Numbered from the stretch's first letter, positions 43,588 to 52,196 are shown. The stretch: 64,000 nt of DNA from Tropicibacter sp. Alg240-R139 (GCF_900537075.1 NZ_UNRA01000001.1:62001-126000); one strand, 5' to 3'. Program-made: numbers and translations. Notes: a model not told the origin generated them from the sequence alone.

Positions 43588-44277
43588 CTGTTCCTATGCG
43601 CCGCTTGGTTTTCCCAAACTGGCCCTGCAAGTACCCAACAACCTGGGCAACCGCAGTGCCAACTGGGCGAGGAATTCTACCCGGAAGGTCGCGTCACAGT
43701 CTTGGGTGAGCGCGTGTTCAAACTTTGCAACGGGCAGTTCAACACACCCCCAAACGACCAATGGGTTTCGCTCAGTGTAAGCCGTGAAAGTAGCATTGAC
43801 GCGGCGTTGGCTCCGGGTTTTCCGGGCTTGCGAAATACTGGAAGCCTCAGCAGAGTGACCTACACGCATGGGCAGCCTCACCCTGGATCGCGAGAATTGA
43901 TCCAGCTAACAGCAGGTGACGTTCGTTACTCTGTTGGTGTTTTGCCGTTTAGGATGGACAAAGCGAATCAAAAGGTTGCTGAGAGTAGATTACCCCAGAA
44001 CTCTGCCTACCACACGGCAGCAGAACAAGGTGCGCCGGAACACTACTTGTCATGCAACGTACCAATATCCCCACCTTTCTCAAATGACGTGTTTTGTCGT
44101 TTTGCCGTTGTCTATCAGCCCGGAGAAGATCTGTTCATAGATCTGATTTATCTAAAGTCAGAAAGTTTTGGTTTCGCCGGGTTTGGCGCAGAAGACTTCA
44201 ATCTTTCAAACCTACCCAATCATGTCTGTGGCCTCCATCGCGCTTTCCAGGCAATTGAAATAGTAAAGGACAAATAA
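43588..44277 (+). CDS. Uncharacterised secreted protein, start uncertain (possible frameshift)
   Basis: The frame stays open from 43579 to TAA 44275-44277. The conserved-looking part begins before any ATG: LFLCAAWFSQTGPAS looks like a signal peptide and is followed by CQLGEEFYPEGRV and LCNGQF, a Cys-rich pattern. No ATG, GTG or TTG precedes it in frame; CTG 43588 is the only candidate, while ATG 43578 (one frame off) would fit after a one-base shift. TTG 43702 would lose the signal. The mature protein (about 200 residues) has further cysteines (LSCNVP, VFCRF, HVCGLH). It is poorer in GC than its neighbours. I recognise no family; it may be a young pseudogene. Confidence 0.5.
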   Translation: MFLCAAWFSQTGPASTQQPGQPQCQLGEEFYPEGRVTVLGERVFKLCNGQFNTPPNDQWVSLSVSRESSIDAALAPGFPGLRNTGSLSRVTYTHGQPHPGSRELIQLTAGDVRYSVGVLPFRMDKANQKVAESRLPQNSAYHTAAEQGAPEHYLSCNVPISPPFSNDVFCRFAVVYQPGEDLFIDLIYLKSESFGFAGFGAEDFNLSNLPNHVCGLHRAFQAIEIVKDK

Positions 44278-44314
44278 GCGACCCACCTTCTATTCGACTG
44301 CCCTAACCTTGTCC

Positions 44315-44662
44315 TCACCCCGACACCTCCCGCTGGATCCGCTGCGCCTCCAGCATCAACCGTGGCAGCGTGTTGTCATACTGATGCCCGCTGATGTGAC
44401 CACACAACAGCGCCGTCCAATAGATCCGAAGCACCTGATTGATCCGCGCCTGATACCCCGGTCCCAGCTTACGAAACCAACGCACCATGTCCGCGTCCAA
44501 CCGCAGGGTCACGCGGGTTTTGTCGCGCACCGCCCCGTGCCATGTGTCCAGCCCATGCCAGTCCTTGGGCAAGCTCTGATCCAACCAGTCCCGCGCCAAC
44601 CCGTTTTGCAGCTCTTCCAACTCGTGCAGCATCTCACCGCGCGCCTGTTTGCGACCCACCAT
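44315..44662 (-). CDS. BrnA-like antitoxin-type DNA-binding protein, no BrnT partner
   Basis: A 115-residue protein from ATG 44662 with AGAGG upstream. DKTRVTLRLDADMVRWFRKL and GPGYQARINQVLRIYW form the ribbon-helix-helix core seen in BrnA antitoxins (strand RVTLRLD, helix with 'WFR..G.GYQ.RIN..L'). BrnA normally pairs with the RNase BrnT and represses their shared promoter. No brnT is adjacent: the upstream gene is prfC in divergent orientation. The phased GTGCAC repeats at 44734-44761 in its own upstream region are a plausible binding site. Confidence 0.75.
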   Translation of the reverse strand: MVGRKQARGEMLHELEELQNGLARDWLDQSLPKDWHGLDTWHGAVRDKTRVTLRLDADMVRWFRKLGPGYQARINQVLRIYWTALLCGHISGHQYDNTLPRLMLEAQRIQREVSG

Positions 44663-44733
44663 CACGTTACCTCTCGTTAACCTGCCGACAACTTTGCCCG
44701 GCAAAAGTTAACACAGCATCAGTCCTACGGTCG

Positions 44734-44761
44734 GTGCACGCCCTGTGCACGGGTTGTGCAC
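44734..44761 (+). promoter_or_regulatory. Three GTGCAC iterons with 11-bp phasing
   Basis: GTGCAC occurs at 44734, 44745 and 44756, exactly 11 bases apart, in the divergent promoter region between the brnA-like gene and prfC. The repeat unit is GTGCACGnnnT. The hexamer is itself palindromic, and the spacing puts all three on one face of the helix, as for a multimeric DNA-binding protein. Two GTTAAC sequences lie nearby (about 44676 and 44707). Confidence 0.6.
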
Positions 44762-44818
44762 GCATAGCACAGCGCGTTTTTCTTGCGTTGCCCGCGTTCC
44801 TTACCTATACGCGCGCTC

Positions 44819-46426
44819 ATGCTTGATACCGCCACAAACCGCCCCGAATTGCCGCCCGAGATCGCGCGTCGCCGCACCTTCGCGATCATCTCGCACCCGG
44901 ACGCCGGCAAGACGACCCTGACCGAAAAGTTCCTCTTGTACGGGGGCGCCATCCAGATGGCCGGGCAGGTGCGCGCCAAGGGCGAAGCAAGGCGCACACG
45001 CTCAGACTTCATGCAGATGGAAAAGGATCGCGGCATTTCGGTCAGCGCATCCGCAATGTCGTTTGATTACAATAACTTCCGCTTCAACCTCGTGGACACA
45101 CCCGGCCACTCGGACTTCTCGGAAGACACCTATCGCACGCTCACGGCGGTGGATGCGGCGGTGATGGTGATCGACGGTGCCAAGGGTGTCGAAAGCCAGA
45201 CCCAGAAGCTGTTCGAGGTCTGCCGCCTGCGCGACCTGCCGATCCTGACGTTTTGTAACAAGATGGACCGCGAAAGCCGGGATGTCTTTGAAATCATTGA
45301 CGAGATTCAGGAAAATCTCGCCATCGACGTGACCCCGGCCAGCTGGCCCATCGGCGTGGGGCGCGACTTTGTGGGCTGCTATGACATCCTGCACGACCGG
45401 CTGGAACTAATGGACCGCGCCGACCGCAACAAAGTGGCGGAAAGCATTGAAATCAATGGACTTGATGACCCCAAATTGGTCGAACACGTCCCCGAGCATC
45501 TGCTGGAACAGCTCAAAGAAGAGCTGGAAATGGCGCGCGAGCTGCTGCCGCCGCTGGACCCCCAAGCGCTGTTGGATGGCACGTTAACACCGATCTGGTT
45601 CGGCTCGGCGATCAACTCCTTCGGGGTCAAGGAACTGATGGACGGGATCGCCGGTTACGGCCCCGAGCCTCAGGTTCAAAAGGCCTTGCCTAGAGAGATT
45701 TCGCCAGAAGAAACAAAGGTTTCCGGCTTTGTTTTCAAGGTTCAGGCCAACATGGACCCCAAGCACCGCGACCGCGTGGCCTTTGTCCGCATGGCGTCGG
45801 GCCACTTCAAGCGTGGCATGAAACTGACCCATGTGCGCTCCAAAAAACCGATGGCGATTTCCAACCCTGTGCTGTTCCTGGCGTCTGACCGCGAACTGGC
45901 GGAAGAGGCCTGGGCCGGCGATATCATCGGCATCCCCAACCACGGCCAACTTAGAATCGGTGACACGTTAACCGAAGGTGAAGCCTTGCGTGTTAGTGGT
46001 ATCCCCAGCTTTGCTCCGGAACTGCTGCAGGGGGTGCGGGCTGGTGACCCGATGAAGGCCAAACATCTGGAAAAGGCGCTGATGCAGTTCGCCGAAGAAG
46101 GCGCCGCCAAAGTGTTCAAGCCGTCCATCGGCTCGGGCTTTATCGTCGGTGTTGTTGGCCAGCTTCAGTTCGAGGTTTTGGCCAGCCGGATCGAATTGGA
46201 ATACGGCCTGCCCGTGCGGTTTGATCAATCGCAATTCACCTCGGCCCGCTGGGTCAACGGTGACAAACAGGCCGTGGACAAGTTCATCAACGCCAACAAA
46301 CAGCACATCAGCTATGACCACGACGGCGATGTGGTTTATCTGACGCGCCTGCAATGGGACATCGACCGGGTCGAGCGCGACTATCCTGACGTGCGCCTGA
46401 CCGCAACAAAAGAGATGATGACCTGA
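44819..46426 (+). CDS. prfC: Peptide chain release factor 3
   Basis: A GTPase that recycles RF1/RF2 from the ribosome after peptide release. It is 535 residues from ATG 44819. FAIISHPDAGKTTLTEKFLL is G1, GISVSASAMSF is the G2 region, VDTPGHSDFSEDTYRTL is G3 and FCNKMDRESRD is G4. The RF3-specific domain includes SGFVFKVQANMDPKHRDRVA and VVGQLQFEVLASRIELEYGL. It is monocistronic here and transcribed from the region with the GTGCAC iterons. Confidence 0.97.
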   Translation: MLDTATNRPELPPEIARRRTFAIISHPDAGKTTLTEKFLLYGGAIQMAGQVRAKGEARRTRSDFMQMEKDRGISVSASAMSFDYNNFRFNLVDTPGHSDFSEDTYRTLTAVDAAVMVIDGAKGVESQTQKLFEVCRLRDLPILTFCNKMDRESRDVFEIIDEIQENLAIDVTPASWPIGVGRDFVGCYDILHDRLELMDRADRNKVAESIEINGLDDPKLVEHVPEHLLEQLKEELEMARELLPPLDPQALLDGTLTPIWFGSAINSFGVKELMDGIAGYGPEPQVQKALPREISPEETKVSGFVFKVQANMDPKHRDRVAFVRMASGHFKRGMKLTHVRSKKPMAISNPVLFLASDRELAEEAWAGDIIGIPNHGQLRIGDTLTEGEALRVSGIPSFAPELLQGVRAGDPMKAKHLEKALMQFAEEGAAKVFKPSIGSGFIVGVVGQLQFEVLASRIELEYGLPVRFDQSQFTSARWVNGDKQAVDKFINANKQHISYDHDGDVVYLTRLQWDIDRVERDYPDVRLTATKEMMT

Positions 46427-46444
46427 CCACCCGGCAGGTCATCA
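46416..46444 (+). terminator. Stem-loop across the prfC stop codon
   Basis: TGATGACCTG (46416-46425) and CAGGTCATCA (46435-46444) form a perfect 10-bp stem with a 9-base loop; the stop TGA 46424-46426 lies at the top of the left arm. No T-run follows, so it may aid Rho-dependent termination or protect the 3' end. Confidence 0.4.
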
Positions 46445-47095
46445 ATCAACTTCAAAGGAAATTTAAACGTTTACTTTCATAAAGTTAGATTAATCTTATG
46501 CGCCCTAGCGTGTGCCAGGCAGCTGTTTGCAAACACGGCCCGCTGCTGCCTGTCCAGTGGGCGGCGACAGGGTTTCACTGACATATCCAACCGTCACCGC
46601 CCTCCATCCCCCAGCGGCACGCATCGTGTTTCAGATCTCGGCTATCCAAGTAAGCAGACGTCTGATTTACAGCCGGGATACCTATCAAATGCCTGCCCAT
46701 TCAGTGGCGTTTGAAGTATTGGAACTGATCGCATTGGCCCGCCTCTGGCACATGTCGAAATCAACCCGGTGGTGTACCCCTTGCTGTTCCTGCATTCTGC
46801 GCCCGCCTAGATTCGCCCACAAAAACGTCTTTGCCCACACGTCCCGCTCCAGGTCTGTGCGCAATTCCGATGTCCCTGGATCAGTGGAAACAGAACCTCC
46901 GAGCCCACTTCGGTTGTCGACTAATATGTCAAAAAATCACATAATTCAGCCTCAATAGGTCACATGATTTGACCCCAGCCGGGGATTTTGCTATGTCCGC
47001 GACCGAGCCGTGATGCGCAATCAGCGCAGGGTCGTACGGACCCGGCTCACACCAGACGTGCGGGCCGTGAATGTGTCCGCAAACCGCGGAAACTC
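46445..47095 (+). other. Long intergenic region between prfC and rhlE
   Basis: About 650 bases with no gene I can support. The first 55 bases are AT-rich (AAATTTAAACGTTTACTTT and TTAGATTAATCTTATG) and could be a promoter. One frame (46512-46958) is open for 148 codons, but its residue mix (Pro/Arg/Ser/His, no conserved segment) looks like chance. AACTCATGACG at 47091 begins rhlE. A second, weaker palindrome CCCCAGCCGGGG lies near 46973. Confidence 0.4.
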
Positions 47096-48502
47096 ATGAC
47101 GAAATTTACCGACCTCAACCTGAATCCCAAGGTTCTCAAAGCTATTGCAGAGGCGGGGTACGAATCCCCCACCCCAATTCAGGCTGGCGCCATCCCTCCC
47201 GCTCTTGAAGGGCGCGATGTTTTGGGAATCGCTCAGACCGGCACCGGCAAAACAGCCAGCTTCACGCTGCCGATGATCACGCTTCTGGCCCGAGGCCGCG
47301 CCCGTGCGCGCATGCCGCGCAGCCTGGTGTTGTGTCCCACGCGCGAGCTGGCCGCCCAGGTGGCCGAGAACTTTGATACCTACACCAAACACATGAAGCT
47401 GACCAAAGCGCTGCTCATTGGCGGCGTCAGCTTCAAAGAGCAGGAGTCGATCATCGACAAGGGCGTCGACGTCCTGATTGCCACCCCTGGTCGCTTGCTG
47501 GACCATTTCGAACGCGGCAAGTTGATCTTGTCAGACGTCAAGGTCATGGTCGTGGACGAAGCCGACCGGATGCTCGACATGGGCTTTATCCCCGACATCG
47601 AGCGTATTTTTGGCCTGACCCCGTTTACCCGCCAGACACTGTTCTTTTCCGCCACAATGGCACCCGAGATTGAGCGGATCACCAACACCTTCCTGTCCGC
47701 GCCCGAGCGGATCGAGGTCGCGCGCCAGGCAACAGCGTCCGAGACCATCGAACAGGGTGTGGTCATGTTCAAACCGTCGCGCCGCGACCGTGAAGGCAGC
47801 GAAAAACGCACGGTTCTGCGCGCATTGATCGACCGCGAAGGCGAAAAGTGCACCAACGCAATCATCTTCTGCAACCGCAAGACGGATGTCGATATCTGCG
47901 CGAAATCGCTCAAGAAATATGGCTATGACGCCGCCGCGATCCATGGCGATCTGGATCAATCACAGCGCACCAGGACTCTCGATGGGTTCCGCGAAGGGTC
48001 CTTACGCTTGCTGGTGGCTTCTGACGTGGCCGCGCGTGGCCTGGATGTGCCTAGCGTCAGCCACGTGATCAACTTCGACGTCCCCGGTCACCCCGAGGAC
48101 TACGTTCACCGCATCGGCCGCACAGGCCGCGCCGGACGCGAAGGCACCGCGATCACCCTCTGCGGTCCACGCGATCAAAAAGCGTTGGATGCGGTTGAAC
48201 AGCTGATCCAGAAAGAAATTCCTCGCCTCGAAAGCCCGGTGAAATCCAAGGCTGTTGAGGTCAAGGAAGCACCCAAGGACGAGATCAAGGAACCGCGCGA
48301 GAATAAGAGCGCAGGCAAGCCTCGCCGGGCAGACAAACCCGACAGATCAGAAAGATCAGACCGCACGGACAACAAGCCGACCGAGAACAAGCAACGTTCG
48401 CGTGGGCGTGATCGCAATGATCGCGGCCACAAAGTCGTCGGCATGGGGGATCACCTGCCAAGCTTTATTGCTCTCAGTTTTGCGGAACGCCGCGCCAGCT
48501 GA
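47096..48502 (+). CDS. rhlE: DEAD-box RNA helicase, RhlE type
   Basis: A 468-residue ATP-dependent RNA helicase from ATG 47096. The Q motif is FTDLNLNPKVLKAIAEAGYE, then SPTPIQAGAIP; motif I is IAQTGTGKTASF, motif II VDEADRMLDMGF, motif III FFSATM, and motif VI YVHRIGRTGRAGREG. The last 90 residues are a basic/acidic low-complexity tail (Lys, Arg, Asp, Glu, Asn), typical of RhlE and useful for RNA binding. It acts in ribosome assembly or RNA decay. A strong terminator follows. Confidence 0.95.
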   Translation: MTKFTDLNLNPKVLKAIAEAGYESPTPIQAGAIPPALEGRDVLGIAQTGTGKTASFTLPMITLLARGRARARMPRSLVLCPTRELAAQVAENFDTYTKHMKLTKALLIGGVSFKEQESIIDKGVDVLIATPGRLLDHFERGKLILSDVKVMVVDEADRMLDMGFIPDIERIFGLTPFTRQTLFFSATMAPEIERITNTFLSAPERIEVARQATASETIEQGVVMFKPSRRDREGSEKRTVLRALIDREGEKCTNAIIFCNRKTDVDICAKSLKKYGYDAAAIHGDLDQSQRTRTLDGFREGSLRLLVASDVAARGLDVPSVSHVINFDVPGHPEDYVHRIGRTGRAGREGTAITLCGPRDQKALDAVEQLIQKEIPRLESPVKSKAVEVKEAPKDEIKEPRENKSAGKPRRADKPDRSERSDRTDNKPTENKQRSRGRDRNDRGHKVVGMGDHLPSFIALSFAERRAS

Positions 48503-48524
48503 CGCTCTGGGCCTTCAAGATCAC

Positions 48525-48561
48525 AAAGCGCCCCATGTGCCGACATGCGGGCGCTTTTTTT
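48525..48561 (+). terminator. Rho-independent terminator after rhlE
   Basis: AAAGCGCCC (48525-48533) pairs with GGGCGCTTT (48549-48557), with an inner ATGT/ACAT helix, followed by a run of seven Ts (48555-48561). It lies 23 bases after the rhlE stop. Confidence 0.85.
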
Positions 48562-48676
48562 GTCCTGACGACTAAGCTGTGCAACAGGATCATGACCGGT
48601 TTGCGCAAACATCCGATGTACTCTGTCCGTGTGAACCATATGTCACGGGTTCAACAAGATGATCCGAGATACGAAC

Positions 48677-48850
48677 ATGAAAACCCAAGACATACACTTT
48701 CTGTGCGCCGCCGAAGTCGACTCCATCCGCCTGCAAGCCGAAATGGCCCGTAGCCGCGCCCTGGCAGATGGCGTCACATCTGCGGCCAAGGCAATTATCG
48801 CCCTGCCCCGAAAAGCCGGCCAGCTATTTGCGCGCAAACACCCGGCGTAA
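48677..48850 (+). CDS. Small basic protein of unknown function
   Basis: A 57-residue protein from ATG 48677 (ATG 48659 is also in frame). The sequence AEVDSIRLQAEMARSRALAD then a basic helix AAKAIIALPRKAGQLFARKH is Ala/Arg/Lys-rich and amphipathic. It brings to mind the many small DUF1127/RSP_7527-like proteins of Rhodobacteraceae, but the match is by general character only. It has its own terminator at 48881 and a likely promoter in 48563-48676, which supports it being expressed. Confidence 0.5.
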   Translation: MKTQDIHFLCAAEVDSIRLQAEMARSRALADGVTSAAKAIIALPRKAGQLFARKHPA

Positions 48851-48880
48851 ACGCCCCCAAAAACCACCACTCACAAAAGA

Positions 48881-48917
48881 AAACCGCCCGCCGGATCACT
48901 CTGGCGGGCGGTTTTTT
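48881..48917 (+). terminator. Bidirectional terminator between the small gene and rnj
   Basis: AAACCGCCCGCC (48881-48892) and GGCGGGCGGTTT (48903-48914) form a perfect 12-bp stem with a 10-base loop and a run of six Ts (48912-48917). The A-rich left side (AAAAGAAAA) gives a T-tract on the minus strand, so it serves both the convergent small gene and rnj. Confidence 0.9.
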
Positions 48918-48934
48918 CTTGCTAGTAAGTCAGC

Positions 48935-50602
48935 TTAGCGCATTCGACTGGTGACCACTGTAACTTCTGGTTTCTTACCAATCTCAGCCTGCCCGGTCTG
49001 ACGCACGATCCGTCGCAGCGCCTCTTCCAGCTTGTCGTCGTCTTTCAACGTCTTGGCCCCGGCGCGCATCAGGAACTGATTCAGGTCCTCTTCCAAAACC
49101 TCGATCAGTGCCGCCTTGGAGTTGCCCATTTCCGGCAGACCCATCGTCTCGCACCAGGGTTCGCCCAACGGCTCATCCTCTTCGTCCAGGATCACCGTAA
49201 CCAGCACGTGGCCATTCAGGGCCATGCGGATGCGGTCGCGGACAACACCGTCCAGTGCACCAACCATCACCGCGCCATCCAGATAGCTGCGCCCGGTGTC
49301 AACGTATTCCGCCACAGTCGGCGCATTGCCCGACAGATCTAGCATCATGCCGTTGACAGCCACGATACCAGGGCGGCCATGTGTTTCCGCCAGCTTGGCG
49401 TGTTCGCGCAAGTGGCGATGTTCGCCGTGCATCGGGATCACCATCTGCGGATCAATGATTCCATGCAGTGCTTCCAGATCCGGGCGGTTTGCATGTCCCG
49501 ACACGTGATACAGACCTGAACTGTCATCAACCACATCAACGCCCTTTTCGCTGAGCTGGTTAATGATGCGGATCACACCCTTTTCGTTGCCCGGTATCGT
49601 CTTGGACGAGAACAGGAACAAATCGCCCTCTTTCAGCTCAAGCCCGCGGTACTTGCCGCGCGCCAGCTGCGCACTGGCAGCGCGACGCTCGCCCTGACTG
49701 CCTGTGACCAGCAACATAAGGTGGTCACGCGGTACATCGCGAGCCTCTTCAGGGCCGATAACCTTAGGGAAATCTGTCAGTACGCCGGTTTCAATCGCCG
49801 CCTCGACCATGCGCCGCATTGCACGGCCCAACAGAACAACTGAACGCCCCGCCCGATCCGCTGCCTCTGCCAGTGTCTTCACCCGCGCCACGTTGCTGGC
49901 AAAAGTCGTCGCTACCACCATGCCAGTGGCTTCACTCACCAGCCGCACGATCTCCGGGCCCACTTCGGATTCAGAACGGCCGGGATGCGTTGAAAACACG
50001 TTGGTGCTGTCACAAACCAACGCGCGCACGCCGGATTTGGCAATCTCGGCCCACATGTCCGGATCAAACGCCTCGCCCACCACTGGGTTCGGGTCCAGTT
50101 TGAAATCGCCAGTGTGCACCACACGGCCCGCCGGGCTGTCGATAACAAGCCCTGCGCTTTCGGGAATGGAATGCGACATGGGCGCAAAGCCAACCGTGAA
50201 CGGCCCCGCCTTGATCGTCTCGGGCCATGTCGATGCCGTGCGCACAGCCTCGGCCGGATGACCGTGTTCTTCCATCTTGCGGCGCGCGATATTGGCAGTA
50301 AAGGCGCGGGCATAAACCGGTGCGCCCAGTTTGGCATAGAAATGCGCCACACCACCCACGTGGTCCTCGTGTGCATGGGTGACAAAGATCGCGTCCAAGC
50401 GGTCTGCACGTTCCATCAGCCAGGCCATATCTGGCATGATCAGATCCACACCCGGCGTGGTGTCCATATCGGGAAAGGCGACGCCCAGATCGACCAGGAT
50501 AAAGCGTTCCTTGTCCGCTGCCCCATAGCCGTAAACATAGGCGTTCATGCCAATTTCACCTGCCCCGCCGAGGGGCAGATAGATCAATCTCTCGCTGCTC
50601 AT
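48935..50602 (-). CDS. rnj: Ribonuclease J
   Basis: A 555-residue metallo-beta-lactamase/beta-CASP nuclease with 5'-3' exonuclease and endonuclease activity in rRNA maturation and mRNA decay. LPLGGAGEIGMNAYVYGYG is the typical RNase J N-terminus, VTHAHEDHVGGVAHF the zinc HxHxDH motif, LVCDSTNVFSTHPGRSE the next metal-binding block, and MHGEHRHLREHAKLAE the beta-CASP/C-terminal region. It starts two bases after coaX and is the last gene of the nuo-birA-coaX-rnj string, a linkage conserved in alphaproteobacteria. Confidence 0.96.
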   Translation of the reverse strand: MSSERLIYLPLGGAGEIGMNAYVYGYGAADKERFILVDLGVAFPDMDTTPGVDLIMPDMAWLMERADRLDAIFVTHAHEDHVGGVAHFYAKLGAPVYARAFTANIARRKMEEHGHPAEAVRTASTWPETIKAGPFTVGFAPMSHSIPESAGLVIDSPAGRVVHTGDFKLDPNPVVGEAFDPDMWAEIAKSGVRALVCDSTNVFSTHPGRSESEVGPEIVRLVSEATGMVVATTFASNVARVKTLAEAADRAGRSVVLLGRAMRRMVEAAIETGVLTDFPKVIGPEEARDVPRDHLMLLVTGSQGERRAASAQLARGKYRGLELKEGDLFLFSSKTIPGNEKGVIRIINQLSEKGVDVVDDSSGLYHVSGHANRPDLEALHGIIDPQMVIPMHGEHRHLREHAKLAETHGRPGIVAVNGMMLDLSGNAPTVAEYVDTGRSYLDGAVMVGALDGVVRDRIRMALNGHVLVTVILDEEDEPLGEPWCETMGLPEMGNSKAALIEVLEEDLNQFLMRAGAKTLKDDDKLEEALRRIVRQTGQAEIGKKPEVTVVTSRMR

Positions 50603-50604
50603 TG

Positions 50605-51378
50605 TCAGCCATTATCCTTGTTATAGCGATGAATCACGGTCAGCCCGTGCATCGTCAAATCCTCTTCCATGGCATCAAACAGATCAGCACTTTGCTGAAA
50701 CAGCGGGGCCAGCCCGCCTGTCGCCACGATTTTCATTGGTCGGTCGCGCTCCTCGCGGATACGCGTACAAATCTCTCGCACCAGCCCGACATAGCCCCAG
50801 AACACGCCGGATTGCATGCAGGCCACGGTGTTGGTGCCTACTACACGCTGCGGCTTGGCAATGTCCACATGCGGCAGGGCTGCGGCGGCCATATGCAGCG
50901 CCTCAAGGCTCAGGTTCACGCCCGGTGCAATAGCCCCGCCCACATAAGCGCCATCATGATCCACCACATCAAAGGTGGTCGCAGTGCCAAAATCCACCAC
51001 GATCAGATCACCGCCGTGGCGGTCAAAAGCCCCTGCCGAGTTCACCAGCCGGTCGGGGCCAACTTGCGTCCCCTCATCCACACGCGGCTGGTGCGGCAGC
51101 AGGCATTCAGGTTTGCCCACAACGATAGGACGGCAGCCAAAAAAGCGATCAGCAAAGACACGCAGGTTGAACACAACACGCGGCACCGTGGACGAGATGA
51201 TCACCTCGGTAATGTCCACCTCAAGCCCGTAATGCTTCACCAGCGTCGAATACCAGGTGAAATAGGCATCCGCAGTCCGGGCGTGGTGGGTCGAGGTGCG
51301 CAGGGTGCACAGAAACTCGGACCCGTCCCAGATCGAAAAGACGGTGTTGGTATTGCCGCAGTCAATGGCCAAGAGCAT
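50605..51378 (-). CDS. coaX: Type III pantothenate kinase
   Basis: It phosphorylates pantothenate, the first step of coenzyme A synthesis. The protein is 257 residues. MLLAIDCGNTNTVFSIWDG is the ATP-binding motif of this ASKHA-fold kinase, GPDRLVNSAGAFDRHGG binds pantothenate, and VDFGTATTFDVVDHDGAYVG is the second phosphate loop. Type III enzymes are not feedback-inhibited by CoA. It lies between birA and rnj with short gaps (14 and 2 bases), so it is surely cotranscribed with them. Confidence 0.96.
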   Translation of the reverse strand: MLLAIDCGNTNTVFSIWDGSEFLCTLRTSTHHARTADAYFTWYSTLVKHYGLEVDITEVIISSTVPRVVFNLRVFADRFFGCRPIVVGKPECLLPHQPRVDEGTQVGPDRLVNSAGAFDRHGGDLIVVDFGTATTFDVVDHDGAYVGGAIAPGVNLSLEALHMAAAALPHVDIAKPQRVVGTNTVACMQSGVFWGYVGLVREICTRIREERDRPMKIVATGGLAPLFQQSADLFDAMEEDLTMHGLTVIHRYNKDNG

Positions 51379-51392
51379 GATATGCCCCTTTC

Positions 51393-52142
51393 TTAGAAAT
51401 ACACGTCCGCTGCCGGTATGCTGACGCGCCCTTTGGCGGTGTTTAGGACAAGGTTGCCGTCGCCGTCCACCGTTTCAAAGGTGCCCACGGTTTCGGACGT
51501 TGCGGTACGGGCTGTGATGACCTCTCCCACCTTGGCGGCGCGGGCCAGCCAAGCGGTGCGGATCGGTTCAAACCCGTAAGTCCGCAATTGGGTTTCGTAT
51601 TTGTCGAAAGCAAGCGCCAGTTCCAGCAGAAAATCCTCGGGCTCGACCTTGAGACCCGTTTCCCCAAGCAGTGACACAGGCCGCGTGGCACGTTCTTCCA
51701 AGATGTCATCTGGCGGACCAGCGATCAGGTTCACACCGATACCAACGGCCAGATGGGTAACCCCGTTCCCATTGCCTGCGCTTTCCAAAAGAATACCCGC
51801 GACCTTGCCGCCATTTAAAAGCACATCGTTTGGCCATTTCAGCGACAGGCCATCCGGGCGTCCCGTTACTGCGACAAAAGCATCAAACAGCGCCAGAGCC
51901 GCCACAAAACTGCGCAGCGCCGCCTGTTCGGGCGCCCCCTCGGGGCGCAGCACAAGCGTGGACGAGAAGTTGCCTTGTGGGTTCTTCCAGACCCGCCCGC
52001 GCCGTCCGCGACCAGCGGTCTGGTGATAGGCCATGATCCATTCCGGCCCCGCCAGCGTCAGTGCGATCCGGGCGGCCTCGTTCAGGGTGCTGTCGATTTC
52101 CTCGAACACCCGGCGGCCATATCCATGCGGCCAGGCCTTCAT
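51393..52142 (-). CDS. birA: Biotin--[acetyl-CoA-carboxylase] ligase
   Basis: A 249-residue enzyme that attaches biotin to carrier proteins such as acetyl-CoA carboxylase. AYHQTAGRGRRGRVWKNPQG holds the biotin-binding GRGRRG loop, SLKWPNDVLLNGGKVAGILL is the catalytic lysine region, and HLAVGIGVNLIAGP follows. The N-terminal DNA-binding domain of E. coli BirA is missing, so this is a ligase only, not a repressor. A hairpin with a T-tract lies directly before its start (52145-52176). Confidence 0.95.
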   Translation of the reverse strand: MKAWPHGYGRRVFEEIDSTLNEAARIALTLAGPEWIMAYHQTAGRGRRGRVWKNPQGNFSSTLVLRPEGAPEQAALRSFVAALALFDAFVAVTGRPDGLSLKWPNDVLLNGGKVAGILLESAGNGNGVTHLAVGIGVNLIAGPPDDILEERATRPVSLLGETGLKVEPEDFLLELALAFDKYETQLRTYGFEPIRTAWLARAAKVGEVITARTATSETVGTFETVDGDGNLVLNTAKGRVSIPAADVYF

Positions 52143-52144
52143 GA

Positions 52145-52176
52145 CAAAAGGCCCGGTCGTGTGACCAGGCCCCTTT
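52145..52176 (-). terminator. Terminator or attenuator between nuoN and birA
   Basis: On the minus strand GGCCTGGT (52171-52164), loop CACACG, ACCGGGCC (52157-52150) pair with one G-U, followed by TTTT (52149-52146). It lies between the nuoN stop (52197) and the birA ATG (52142), four bases before the start. It probably marks the end of the nuo operon and limits read-through into birA-coaX-rnj. Confidence 0.55.
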
Positions 52177-52196
52177 GTTTGACGCGGTTATTCAGA

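Noticed and set aside
44315-44662. Reporting a complete BrnT/BrnA toxin-antitoxin system
   Set aside because: No BrnT-like frame exists on either strand next to the gene.
46512-46958. A 148-codon open frame between prfC and rhlE
   Set aside because: Residue composition is that of chance translation (Pro, Arg, Ser, His), no start signal and no conserved segment.
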